From contig JAEWKZ010000013.1 of assembly GCA_023393525.1 (NCBI GenBank), positions 60,291 through 124,290 on the forward strand: a DNA stretch of 64,000 nucleotides. Reading direction: 5' to 3'. Both the position numbers and the translations under genes were made by a program. Source of the stretch: Pseudomonadota bacterium (GTDB lineage: Bacteria > Desulfobacterota > Desulfovibrionia > Desulfovibrionales > Desulfomicrobiaceae). The notes beneath the pieces were generated by a model. The model made no database searches, was not told the DNA's origin, and saw only the letters and a list, made by a program, of their open reading frames with translations. Below, one piece after another: positions 8,224 to 15,740 of the stretch. Each line of letters starts with the position of its first letter. Within the stretch, counting starts at the first letter, position 1.

Positions 8224-8906
8224 ACGGCAAGACACTCTTCGTCACCGGCACGGACACCGACGTCGGCAAGACGGTGCTCAGCCTGCTCATCATGCGCCTT
8301 CTGACCGGGCGGGACGCCGTGTACCTCAAGCCCGTCCAGACCGGCTGCCTGCACGCGGAGCCCGACTCCGACGCAGCTTTCGTGCATCGCCACCTGCCCG
8401 CAGGGCTGCCCTTGGGCATGACGCCAGCTGACTGCATCCACTCCATCCGCCCCCTGCCCAAGGCTCCGCTTTTCGCCGGTGAACCCGTGGACTTCGCGGC
8501 CCTGTCCCGCTTCATCGCCGCTCATGCCTCCAGCCACGAACTCGCCGTGGTGGAAGGCGCGGGCGGACTGCTGGTGCCGATCACGGAACGCAAGACCATG
8601 CTGGATCTGGCCGTGGAATCCGGCGCATCACTGCTCGTGGCCGGACGCGCCGGCCTGGGCACCATCAACCACACCCTGCTGACCCTTGAAGCCATCACGG
8701 CACGAAGAGCCCACTGTCTTGGCGTGATCCTCACCGACCCCACGGACGCCGTGGACGCACTGGACAGAACCGAAAACAGCAGGGCCATCGAAATCTTTTC
8801 CGGGTTGCCCGTGCATGGCACCATCGGGCGCATGGCGGACCTGCTGAACCCGCAGGGCGATGCCCTGGCCGTGGTCCGGAAAGCATTGGCCGCGCTTCAT
8901 ATTTGA
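8220..8906 (+). CDS. bioD: Dethiobiotin synthetase
   Basis: 228 residues. Carboxylates 7,8-diaminopelargonic acid with CO2 and ATP to form the ureido ring of dethiobiotin. The P-loop TGTDTDVGKTVL (about 8-19), YLKPVQTG and VEGAGGLLVPI are diagnostic. It is the last gene of the operon. bioA (diaminopelargonate aminotransferase) is not found in this window and must lie elsewhere or be replaced. The start overlaps the bioF stop (ATGA). Confidence 0.94.
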   Translation: MNGKTLFVTGTDTDVGKTVLSLLIMRLLTGRDAVYLKPVQTGCLHAEPDSDAAFVHRHLPAGLPLGMTPADCIHSIRPLPKAPLFAGEPVDFAALSRFIAAHASSHELAVVEGAGGLLVPITERKTMLDLAVESGASLLVAGRAGLGTINHTLLTLEAITARRAHCLGVILTDPTDAVDALDRTENSRAIEIFSGLPVHGTIGRMADLLNPQGDALAVVRKALAALHI

Positions 8907-8925
8907 TCCGCTCTCTTGGCTCTTC

Positions 8926-8986
8926 TTGACCACGACACCCCCTGCTTGTAAGACGTTGCAGTTTTGGGGTCTGCGCGGCGGACCCC
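8926..8986 (+). promoter_or_regulatory. Candidate promoter and leader hairpin of uraA
   Basis: In the 146-base bioD-uraA gap, TTGACC (8926-8931) and TAAGAC (8949-8954) are separated by 17 bases, a plausible but weak sigma70 promoter. Just downstream GGGGTC (8966-8971) and GACCCC (8981-8986) form a GC-rich hairpin with a 9-base loop. There is no T-run after it, so it is a leader structure rather than a terminator. Confidence 0.35.
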
Positions 8987-9052
8987 GCTTGGCATGTGCG
9001 CGGGACGGGCCCATTTGGCCTTGCTACACATCATTTTCCAGGAGAGAAACGA

Positions 9053-10339
9053 ATGAGCAGAAGAATCATTCAAGTCGATGAAAAAGTGCCATTACTTCAG
9101 GGATTTCCCTTGAGCCTGCAACATCTGTTCGCCATGTTCGGCGCTTCGGTGCTGGTTCCGACCCTGTTCAAGATCGATCCGGCCATCGTGCTGCTCATGA
9201 ACGGCATCGGCACGCTCATCTACCTCTTCATCTGCAAGGGCAAAGCCCCCGCTTTCCTGGGTTCGAGCTTCGCGTTCCTCTCGCCGGTCTTCGTCGTCCT
9301 CGGCGCGGACCAGGCTCTCTGGGGCGGCAACTACTCCTACGCCCTAGGCGGTTTCATCGCCTCGGGCCTCATCTTCTGCACGGTGGCCATAATCATCGGA
9401 CGCTTCGGGTCCGACTGGATCAAGGTCGTGCTTCCGCCTGCGACCATGGGCCCCATCGTCGCCCTGATCGGTCTTGAGCTGGCCGGAGTGGCCACGGGCA
9501 TGGCCGGGATCATGCCGGACGAGTCCGGAGCCTACAATTTCGACGCCATCATCGTCTCCATGGTCACCCTGCTGGTCGTCGCCTTCGGGTCCATCGTCTT
9601 TCGCGGGTTCATGGCGGTCATCCCGGTCCTGATCGGCATCATCGTCGGCTATCTGGTGTCCATCGGCATGGGAATGGTCAACTTCGAGACCATTTCCACG
9701 GCGGCCGTGATCGCCACCCCGACCATCTACCTGCCCAAGTTCGACATCAACATGATCCTGATCATCATCCCGGCCTCGCTGGTCGTCATCTCCGAACACA
9801 TCGGCCACCTGGTCGTCACCGGCAACATCGTCGGACGCGACCTGATCAAGGACCCTGGCCTGCACCGCTCCCTGCTGGGCGACGGCATCGCCACCACCCT
9901 TTCGGGCTTCATGGGCTCCGTGCCCGTGACCACGTACGGAGAGAACATCGGCGTCATGGCCATCACCCGCGTCTACTCCGTATGGGTCATCGGCGGCGCG
10001 GCGGTCATCTCCATCGTCCTGGCCTTCATCGGCAAGCTTTCGGCCTTCATCCAGTCCATCCCCACGCCGGTCATGGGCGGCATCTGCATCCTGCTCTTCG
10101 GCGTCATCGCCGCCTCGGGCATCCGCATGCTGGTGGAATCCAAGGTCGATTATTCCAAACCCGCCAACCTGATCCTGACCGCCGTGGTCCTCATCGTGGG
10201 CCTGAGCGGCGCGGCGGTGAACGTGGGCACGGTGCAGCTCAAAGGCATGGCCCTGGGCACGGTGGTGGGCATGCTCATGTCCATGATCTTTCATCTCCTC
10301 GACCACCTCGGCCTGACCAACCAGCCGGCCGACCAATAG
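9053..10339 (+). CDS. uraA: Uracil permease, NCS2 family
   Basis: 428 residues, the UraA length. An inner-membrane proton symporter for uracil. The N-terminus (VPLLQGFPLSLQHLFAMFGA), the KGKAPAFLGSSFAF loop, the IGLELAGVATGMAG segment, EHIGHLVVTGNIVG and GSVPVTTYGENIGVMAI with the catalytic-pocket Glu, and GIRMLVESKVDYS all match E. coli UraA closely. About 12-14 membrane helices. ATG 9053 is chosen over an earlier in-frame ATG (8996) because a GGAGAG ribosome site precedes it and the extra 19 residues are not UraA-like. Followed by a clear terminator. Confidence 0.93.
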   Translation: MSRRIIQVDEKVPLLQGFPLSLQHLFAMFGASVLVPTLFKIDPAIVLLMNGIGTLIYLFICKGKAPAFLGSSFAFLSPVFVVLGADQALWGGNYSYALGGFIASGLIFCTVAIIIGRFGSDWIKVVLPPATMGPIVALIGLELAGVATGMAGIMPDESGAYNFDAIIVSMVTLLVVAFGSIVFRGFMAVIPVLIGIIVGYLVSIGMGMVNFETISTAAVIATPTIYLPKFDINMILIIIPASLVVISEHIGHLVVTGNIVGRDLIKDPGLHRSLLGDGIATTLSGFMGSVPVTTYGENIGVMAITRVYSVWVIGGAAVISIVLAFIGKLSAFIQSIPTPVMGGICILLFGVIAASGIRMLVESKVDYSKPANLILTAVVLIVGLSGAAVNVGTVQLKGMALGTVVGMLMSMIFHLLDHLGLTNQPADQ

Positions 10340-10355
10340 GCAGCCTTGGACTTTC

Positions 10356-10388
10356 AAGGGCGGATCATATCGGTGTTCCGCCCTTTTT
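10356..10388 (+). terminator. Intrinsic terminator after uraA
   Basis: AAGGGCGGA (10356-10364) pairs perfectly with TCCGCCCTT (10377-10385), loop of 12 bases, followed by a T-run to 10388. It starts 17 bases after the uraA stop and lies directly upstream of the ribosome site of the 57-codon gene. Confidence 0.75.
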
Positions 10389-10403
10389 CAATCCGGAGGG
10401 CGA

Positions 10404-10577
10404 ATGAAAAAACAAACCATCGTGCTGTGGATCGGCGGCGTGGTCGGCGTGCTGACCATGGGCGTTTTGCGTTTCGTGGGCAAGAGCACGGACATCTTCG
10501 GCCTGCTGGCGGCCATGGCCGTGGTCATCGCCGTTCTGGCCTTCTTCGTCATCCGCTACGTGAACCGCAACTGGTGA
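10404..10577 (+). CDS. 57-residue two-helix membrane protein
   Basis: A short gene with a strong ribosome site (GGAGGG, 5 bases before ATG). It starts MKKQTIVLWIGGVVGVLTMG, then a short charged loop (RFVGKSTD), then a second hydrophobic helix (GLLAAMAVVIAVLAFFVI), ending in basic RYVNRNW. That predicts two transmembrane helices in the inner membrane with a positive C-terminus. No family recognised. It sits between the uraA terminator and an APH-like kinase gene 25 bases downstream, so it may be co-transcribed with the latter. Function unknown. Confidence 0.7.
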   Translation: MKKQTIVLWIGGVVGVLTMGVLRFVGKSTDIFGLLAAMAVVIAVLAFFVIRYVNRNW

Positions 10578-10602
10578 AGCCCCCCTGTCCCCCAAATCCG
10601 CC

Positions 10603-11544
10603 ATGCATCCATCTCCCGAACTTCTGCGCGGCATACTGAGCTGCTGGGGTCTGACTCATCAGGGCATTCATCCCGAAATTCCCATCCAGGGCAGCCCGGA
10701 GCGCTGCCTGTACCGGGTCGTGGTGAACGCCGGCGGTACACTTTTTTTCCTGGAAGAGATGGACTCCCATTCCCTGCCGCGCAAAAACCGCATCGCTCAG
10801 CGCACCGCCCATCTCTCGGCCAAGGGCTTGCCCGTGGCCGCGCCGCTGGCCGGACTTGACGGAAATTTCGTTCAGTGTGTCGACGGGCGAAACTGGCAGC
10901 TGACGCCATTTCTGGAGGGAATCGCGCCAGCACCCGGCAACTCCTGGCAGGACGCCTGGCGCGGAGAGGCTCTGGCCCTCTTTCTGCGGGACTTGCGACA
11001 GGGCGGACGGGATCTGGCCGCCAATGAAGAAGCCTTCGACCTGCGCGGCTATGTCATGAAGATCGCGCGTGACGCCAAAAAATTGCATCCAGCCGTCTTT
11101 GCCAGACTCGCCCCCGTCTTCGCCCTCATGGAGCGGCGGCTTGCGGCATGCGCGAACCTGCCCGTGGTCTTCTGCCACGGTGACCCGCACCCGCAAAACA
11201 TGATCTGGGGTTCAAACCGCATCCTGGCGGCCATCGACTGGGAATTCTGCGGCCCGAAATGCGTCCTGCACGACCCGGCGCTGGTCGTGGGCTGCGTGGG
11301 CAGCGAGGATGAGGACGCCCTGAGCGGCCCCTTCGTCACGGCCTTTTTGGGCACCCTGCGCTCCTGCGGTCTCCTGGACAACACGCTGGAACCGCACCTG
11401 CCAACCTGGACCCTGGCCCTGCGCACAGCCTGGCTGGCGGAGTGGCTGCGGCGCGAAGATGCGGACATGATCGAATTCGAGACCTTCTACATGACGACCC
11501 TGGCGGAACGGTTCTTTGGAGGGCATGCTTCCGTCACGGTGTGA
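10603..11544 (+). CDS. APH-fold phosphotransferase (aminoglycoside phosphotransferase/homoserine kinase-like)
   Basis: 313 residues. The catalytic loop HGDPHPQN (192-199) and the metal-binding segment IDWEFCG (211-217) are the APH/ThrB-II/choline-kinase signatures. The N-lobe is short (about 35-105: LYRVVVNAGGTLFFLEEMD, then a hinge TPFLEG). Such proteins phosphorylate small hydroxylated molecules with ATP in the cytosol. Nothing in the sequence fixes the substrate, and there is no reason to call it an antibiotic-resistance enzyme. It follows the 57-residue membrane peptide by 25 bases and converges on the HD-GYP gene. Confidence 0.82.
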   Translation: MHPSPELLRGILSCWGLTHQGIHPEIPIQGSPERCLYRVVVNAGGTLFFLEEMDSHSLPRKNRIAQRTAHLSAKGLPVAAPLAGLDGNFVQCVDGRNWQLTPFLEGIAPAPGNSWQDAWRGEALALFLRDLRQGGRDLAANEEAFDLRGYVMKIARDAKKLHPAVFARLAPVFALMERRLAACANLPVVFCHGDPHPQNMIWGSNRILAAIDWEFCGPKCVLHDPALVVGCVGSEDEDALSGPFVTAFLGTLRSCGLLDNTLEPHLPTWTLALRTAWLAEWLRREDADMIEFETFYMTTLAERFFGGHASVTV

Positions 11545-11583
11545 ATGTTGGAGGCCATGCCGTCGAGAAGGTCCAGCGGGCGG

Positions 11584-12918
11584 TCAGGAAACCAGCGTGT
11601 CGGTTCCAGAATGGAAATATTTCCAGGCGACGTCGATCAGTTCCGCGCTCAGCTCGCGACCGGACCTGCTGGCGTACCGTTCATGGAGGGACGCGGCCAT
11701 GGCCGCGAAGGTGTCGACGATCGCGGGATCGAAATGCTTTCCGCGCCCGCGCGTGAGGATGTCGAGGGCCTCGGCGCAGCTCAGCGCGTTCTTGTAGGGC
11801 CGGCGAGAGGTCAGGGCGTCAAAGACATCGGCCACGGTGAAAATCCGCGCCGTGAGAGGGATGTCCTTTCCCTCCATTCCGCATGGATACCCCTTGCCGT
11901 CGTATTTTTCATGGTGGCACCCCACCACGTCCCTGGCTTCGCTCAACCAGGTCGAACGGGCGACCACGTCCAAGCCGTGGCGGACATGAGTCTTCATGAT
12001 CTCGAATTCATCTTCCGTGAGCTTGCCGGGCTTGAGCAGGATGCTGTCCCTGATGGCGATCTTGCCGACATCGTGCAGGAACGCCCCCTTGGCCAGGGCG
12101 CGCATCTCGGCCGCGTCCAGCCCCATGGCCTCGGCCATGCGCAAGGCGTAGAGGGTCACCCGGTAGTTGTGCTCATCGGTGTCGCTGTCCCGCTTGGCGA
12201 CGGCGCAGCCGAGCAGGGCCAGGGTTTCGAAGTTCGCCGCCTGCAGATTGCGCGAGAAGGCGACAAGGCGGTTGGTCAGGCGCAGGATGACCGGATAGAG
12301 GAGAGCCGCCGTGGCCAGCGCGACGAAGGCGACGGCTCCGACGGTGTAGAGGGTTTTCCGTTCCATGGCGGCCAACACGGATGGAGCCGGAACAAAGATG
12401 ATTTCGACCTGGCCGGATTCTTTTTGACCACGCTCGCCTACGGGCAGCATGGCGTGAACGCAGAGGATGTCCGCTATGAAGACCGTCTCCGACCAGGCAG
12501 CGGTCGCGGGCTCAAAGCTCCTGCCCGCACGAACGTAGGCGAGCACGTCCTCGTGCAGCACGAAGCTTCGGTCCACATACTCCTCTGCGCCGGAGACGCC
12601 GGGTTTGGAAAATTCGGCATAGACGATCTTGCCGCGCCTGCTTTTCCTGGCGCTGGATTCGATTTTTTCCCCGACCGCCAGACGAAAGGCGTCCAGGGGG
12701 TTCAGTCCGCCACGGGCGATGGTCTCGCGGGTGCGTTCCACCAGTTCCGCGAGATCATCCTGGGCCTCGGCCACCACCGCCTCCTCCAGCATGCGCTCTT
12801 CCGCCACATAGGCCAGGGTGGCCAGGGTCAGGGCGATGACCGTGGCCATGAGCGCGAGCCGGGCGACGAGAACGTGGCGCACGTATGTCAAAAGCGGAAC
12901 GTTTCGCGGCGAATGCAT
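11584..12918 (-). CDS. Membrane HD-GYP protein, probable cyclic-di-GMP phosphodiesterase
   Basis: 444 residues. First membrane helix about 17-38, a periplasmic sensor region about 40-188, second helix about 190-212, then the HD-GYP domain about 235-430. The catalytic pieces are intact: HDVGK (282-286), the HH pair (335-336) in CHHEKYDGKGYP, with GYP at 343-345, and VADVFDALTSRRPYK. It should hydrolyse c-di-GMP in response to a periplasmic cue, lowering adhesion or biofilm. The large adhesin cassette elsewhere in the window makes a c-di-GMP link attractive but unproven. The 291-base region upstream carries a palindrome pair. Confidence 0.9.
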   Translation of the reverse strand: MHSPRNVPLLTYVRHVLVARLALMATVIALTLATLAYVAEERMLEEAVVAEAQDDLAELVERTRETIARGGLNPLDAFRLAVGEKIESSARKSRRGKIVYAEFSKPGVSGAEEYVDRSFVLHEDVLAYVRAGRSFEPATAAWSETVFIADILCVHAMLPVGERGQKESGQVEIIFVPAPSVLAAMERKTLYTVGAVAFVALATAALLYPVILRLTNRLVAFSRNLQAANFETLALLGCAVAKRDSDTDEHNYRVTLYALRMAEAMGLDAAEMRALAKGAFLHDVGKIAIRDSILLKPGKLTEDEFEIMKTHVRHGLDVVARSTWLSEARDVVGCHHEKYDGKGYPCGMEGKDIPLTARIFTVADVFDALTSRRPYKNALSCAEALDILTRGRGKHFDPAIVDTFAAMAASLHERYASRSGRELSAELIDVAWKYFHSGTDTLVS

Positions 12919-13098
12919 GCGTCTCTCCAGATGAGCGGTTCAAGTTCATGAAAGCGATTGGCCGCTTGGCGCTCAGGAATGTATCCACTCTCAACGGCAT
13001 TGTCATGCTGCATCTACCCGATCGGGAAATGGGCTATAATGGCAATTCCCCATATCTCAATTCACCATCATTACATGGTGAAAATCTCAGCTTTCCGA

Positions 13099-13183
13099 GG
13101 TGGTCGCAATTTGCGATCACCCCGGCTTTATCCTTTACGGTCAACATAAGTATAAAGTCCTCAGGGAACCGCCGCAAATTGCG
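13099..13183. promoter_or_regulatory. Pair of palindromic sites upstream of the HD-GYP gene
   Basis: The gap 12919-13209 has no gene. It holds a 23-base near-perfect palindrome at 13099-13121 with core CGCAATTTGCG (13105-13115). The reverse-complement core CGCAAATTGCG appears again at 13173-13183, centred 68 bases away. Paired identical palindromes in the promoter region of the minus-strand HD-GYP gene look like a regulator-binding pair. A TATAAT at 13035-13040 on the + strand has no good -35 and drives no visible gene. Confidence 0.4.
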
Positions 13184-13209
13184 CTTGATCTGCTCGTTGA
13201 AGCCCCCGC

Positions 13210-14577
13210 CTACTCGCCAATATCCGCATACACCGCTGCCCGCGCCCTGGCGGCCGCGTCAAGCACGCCGACCTTTTCGTCCACGAAATCATAAACCTTT
13301 GGTTGAGCTTTACCCTGCGCAGGGCGCAGCACGCGGCCCAGGTACTGGATCAGACGGCCGCTGAATTTGACCGGAGTGGCCAGAAACAAGGAGGTCAGGT
13401 TGCTGGCGTCGAAACCTTCGCCGATGAGCTGGCCCGAGGCGAAGACCACGTCTACCCGACCCGACTGGATCTGGTCCACCAGGCGCTTGCGTTCGGGCAG
13501 GGGCGTGTCGCCGGTCAGGATCGCCCCGCTGATTCCATGCCGTTCTTCCAGGAGTTCCTGCAGCATCCGGCAGTGTATCTTGCGGTCGGACAGAACCAGA
13601 CTCACGCCGCTCCCGGACGCCGCTTCCGAGGCCACCTCGTCGACGATCAGACAATTGCGCTCCATGTTTTCGGTCAGGTCGGCGATGATGAGGCCGTATT
13701 CCTCCGAGGGGTCGCGATCGCATTTGAAAGCCGTGGGCCGGATGCGGATTTCCGGGCGCATGATCGCCCCGCTGTCCATCAGATCATCACTGTCGATGCG
13801 GGCATGCATCTCGCCCAGGTGCCAGAAAATGAGCTGCGTCAATCCGTCGCGTCGGTACGGGGTGGCGGAGAGGCCAAGGGAATAGGCGCTGTCGAAGGCG
13901 GTCACGGCAGCGGTGAAGGTGCGGCTGGGGGCGCGGTGGCATTCGTCGACGATGATGTGGCCGACGCGTTTCTTGAGATCCTTGGCCCGGCTGTACACCG
14001 ACTGCACCGTGGCCACTGTCACGGCCTCGCCGACAGTGCTTTTGCCGCTGCCGATCATGCCCACCTTGCGGGCCGGGATGTCCAGGAATTGCTCGATGCG
14101 CTCCACCCACTGCATGGCCAGGTCGCGGGTGTGCACCACGATCAGGGTGGGCTGGCGGCGGCTGGCGATAAGCGACAGGCCGCACACGGTCTTGCCCGCG
14201 CCGGTGGGGGCGCAGAGCGTGCCGAAGCGGCGGCGGAGCATGGCCTCGCAGGCGGACTGCTGGTAGGGACGCAGCTCCCCCCGGAAAGTGAAATCAATTT
14301 CCGGCAGGCTGCGCCGCTCGTCCTCGTACTCCACGGCCTCGCCGTGCTCGGCGCAGACCCGGGCCAGCCGTCCGCCATAGCCACGCGGCAGGATGAGCCC
14401 GCCGCTTTTGCGCGTGGAATAGAACTTCAGGTGCCGGGAGACCTTGTAGTTGGTGCGGCCCATCTTCAGATTTTCGAGCCACTTGGGATTCTCCAGGGTC
14501 AGCTCGGCCATGATCTGGGTCTGGATGGGCTCCGGGATTTCGGAAAGGAAAAGTTTGTGGGCGATCCGGCAATGCAT
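13210..14577 (-). CDS. DEAD/DEAH-box superfamily 2 helicase (XPB/RecG-like, stand-alone)
   Basis: 455 residues. Motif I PTGAGKT (about 124-130), motif II DECH (about 211-214), motif III LSATPYR, and in the second RecA fold LTGDTPLPERKRLVDQI, FASGQLIGEGFDA and motif VI QYLGRVLRPAQGK. The N-terminal about 95 residues (KWLENLKMGRTNYKVSRHL) resemble the damage-recognition-type region of XPB-like bacterial helicases. ATP-driven DNA translocation or unwinding is predicted; the pathway is unknown. ATG 14577 overlaps the stop of the upstream thioesterase gene (TGATG), which supports this start over one 7 codons earlier and indicates coupling. Confidence 0.85.
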   Translation of the reverse strand: MHCRIAHKLFLSEIPEPIQTQIMAELTLENPKWLENLKMGRTNYKVSRHLKFYSTRKSGGLILPRGYGGRLARVCAEHGEAVEYEDERRSLPEIDFTFRGELRPYQQSACEAMLRRRFGTLCAPTGAGKTVCGLSLIASRRQPTLIVVHTRDLAMQWVERIEQFLDIPARKVGMIGSGKSTVGEAVTVATVQSVYSRAKDLKKRVGHIIVDECHRAPSRTFTAAVTAFDSAYSLGLSATPYRRDGLTQLIFWHLGEMHARIDSDDLMDSGAIMRPEIRIRPTAFKCDRDPSEEYGLIIADLTENMERNCLIVDEVASEAASGSGVSLVLSDRKIHCRMLQELLEERHGISGAILTGDTPLPERKRLVDQIQSGRVDVVFASGQLIGEGFDASNLTSLFLATPVKFSGRLIQYLGRVLRPAQGKAQPKVYDFVDEKVGVLDAAARARAAVYADIGE

Positions 14578-15008
14578 CAGGACTCGCTTCCCAGGCATCG
14601 GGCCAGCACATGAGGCAGACGGGCGACCTTGCGCGCCGCGTAATCGAAACAGACCATGCCCGTCTTGACCAAGGCGATTTCCGCGCCATCGGCAGGACGA
14701 GTCAGCCGGTAGACAAGATCGAAACTCGACCGGCGCGTCTCGACCGCGCCCAGCTCCACGTCCAGCTCGTCGCCCAGAAAGGCTTCGCCCCGGAAAACCA
14801 GAGCCGCATCGGCCATGATCAGCCCCACCCCGCCGACATCCTTTTCGGACAGGCCGCAGGACGCCAGCCAGCGCACCCGCGCCTCGTGGGCAAGGCCCAG
14901 CACCCGGTCATTGCCCAGATGCCCGCCGTAGTTCACGTCGCTCACCCGCACGGCAAGCCGCGTGCGGAAAAACCACGCCTGCGGCAACTCAATCTGTACA
15001 CGCGCCAT
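14577..15008 (-). CDS. Acyl-CoA thioesterase, YbgC/FadM-like hotdog protein
   Basis: 143 residues, typical for 4-hydroxybenzoyl-CoA-type thioesterases. The N-terminal strand RLAVRVSDVNYGGHLGNDRVL carries the family D-x-N-x-x-G-H-L-xx-D/N pattern, with Asp as the likely catalytic acid. AALVFRGEAFLGDELDVEL and VKTGMVCFDY follow as hotdog strands. It hydrolyses an acyl-CoA or acyl-ACP in the cytosol; chain specificity cannot be read from sequence. Coupled to the helicase gene by one-base overlap. Not related by position to the hotdog proteins of the biotin operon. Confidence 0.85.
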   Translation of the reverse strand: MARVQIELPQAWFFRTRLAVRVSDVNYGGHLGNDRVLGLAHEARVRWLASCGLSEKDVGGVGLIMADAALVFRGEAFLGDELDVELGAVETRRSSFDLVYRLTRPADGAEIALVKTGMVCFDYAARKVARLPHVLARCLGSES

Positions 15009-15077
15009 AACACCCGTTCCCGCCTTCCAGTTGGTTCATCGCCCCGTCGGCCTCGTGCGCCACTCTCGCCCGCGCGG

Positions 15078-15731
15078 TCATGATTCCAGGTCCAGCAGCT
15101 TTTCCCCGCGTCCGATGACAGCCAGGACATCGCCTTTCCGCAAGGGCTGGTCGGCCTTGGGCACGAACACGAACTGTTTCTCCTCAAGGCCTTTCACCGC
15201 CACCACCTGGATGCCGAAGGAGTTGGTCAGGTCCAGATCGCGCAGGGTCTTGCCCGCCCAGCGTTCCACGGTGAATTCCTTGAGGATGATGTTGGTGCCG
15301 AGCGGCAGGTAGTCGATGAGGCCGGGCACGGCGAGCTTGGCCGCCAGCTGTTCGGCGGCGTAGCGTTCAGGAAAGATGACCGCGTCGGCCCCGACCTTGG
15401 CGAGCACCTTCTCGTGGTCACGGCTCATGGCCTTGACCGTCACGCTCTTGCACCCCAGCTCCTTCAGAAAGAGCGTGATCAGGATGCTCGCTTCCATGTT
15501 GTGCCCGGTGCTGACGATCACCTCCTGCAACTCGCCGAACCCGAGCTGCTCCAGGGCGGTCTTGTCCACGGCCTCGGCCTGATACGCCTGGGTCAGAACT
15601 TCAGCGGCAGCCTTGACCTTGTCCGGGTCGCTGTCGACCCCGACCACCTTCTGGCCGTGAGCCATCAAGGACCTGGCCAGACTGAGCCCGAACTTGCCGA
15701 GCCCCACGACACCGAATTCCTTGTGAACCAT
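15078..15731 (-). CDS. ktrA: Ktr/Trk potassium uptake regulatory subunit (RCK)
   Basis: 217 residues, the KtrA length (single RCK unit). The Rossmann fold begins FGVVGLGKFGLSLARSL (GxGxxG), with acidic VVGVDSDPDKV ending strand 2 (NAD(H)/ATP-type binding). The TrkA-C domain follows from about residue 140 (FTVERWAGKTLRDLDL ... VPKADQPLRKGDVLAVIG). It forms the cytoplasmic gating ring on the KtrB pore encoded 9 bases upstream. Transcription order on the minus strand is ktrB then ktrA. Confidence 0.93.
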   Translation of the reverse strand: MVHKEFGVVGLGKFGLSLARSLMAHGQKVVGVDSDPDKVKAAAEVLTQAYQAEAVDKTALEQLGFGELQEVIVSTGHNMEASILITLFLKELGCKSVTVKAMSRDHEKVLAKVGADAVIFPERYAAEQLAAKLAVPGLIDYLPLGTNIILKEFTVERWAGKTLRDLDLTNSFGIQVVAVKGLEEKQFVFVPKADQPLRKGDVLAVIGRGEKLLDLES

Positions 15732-15740
15732 ACAAACCTC

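Noticed and set aside
10603..11544. Aminoglycoside resistance gene
   Set aside because: The APH-fold motifs are shared by many kinases (homoserine, choline, fructosamine). Chromosomal context and divergence give no support for resistance.
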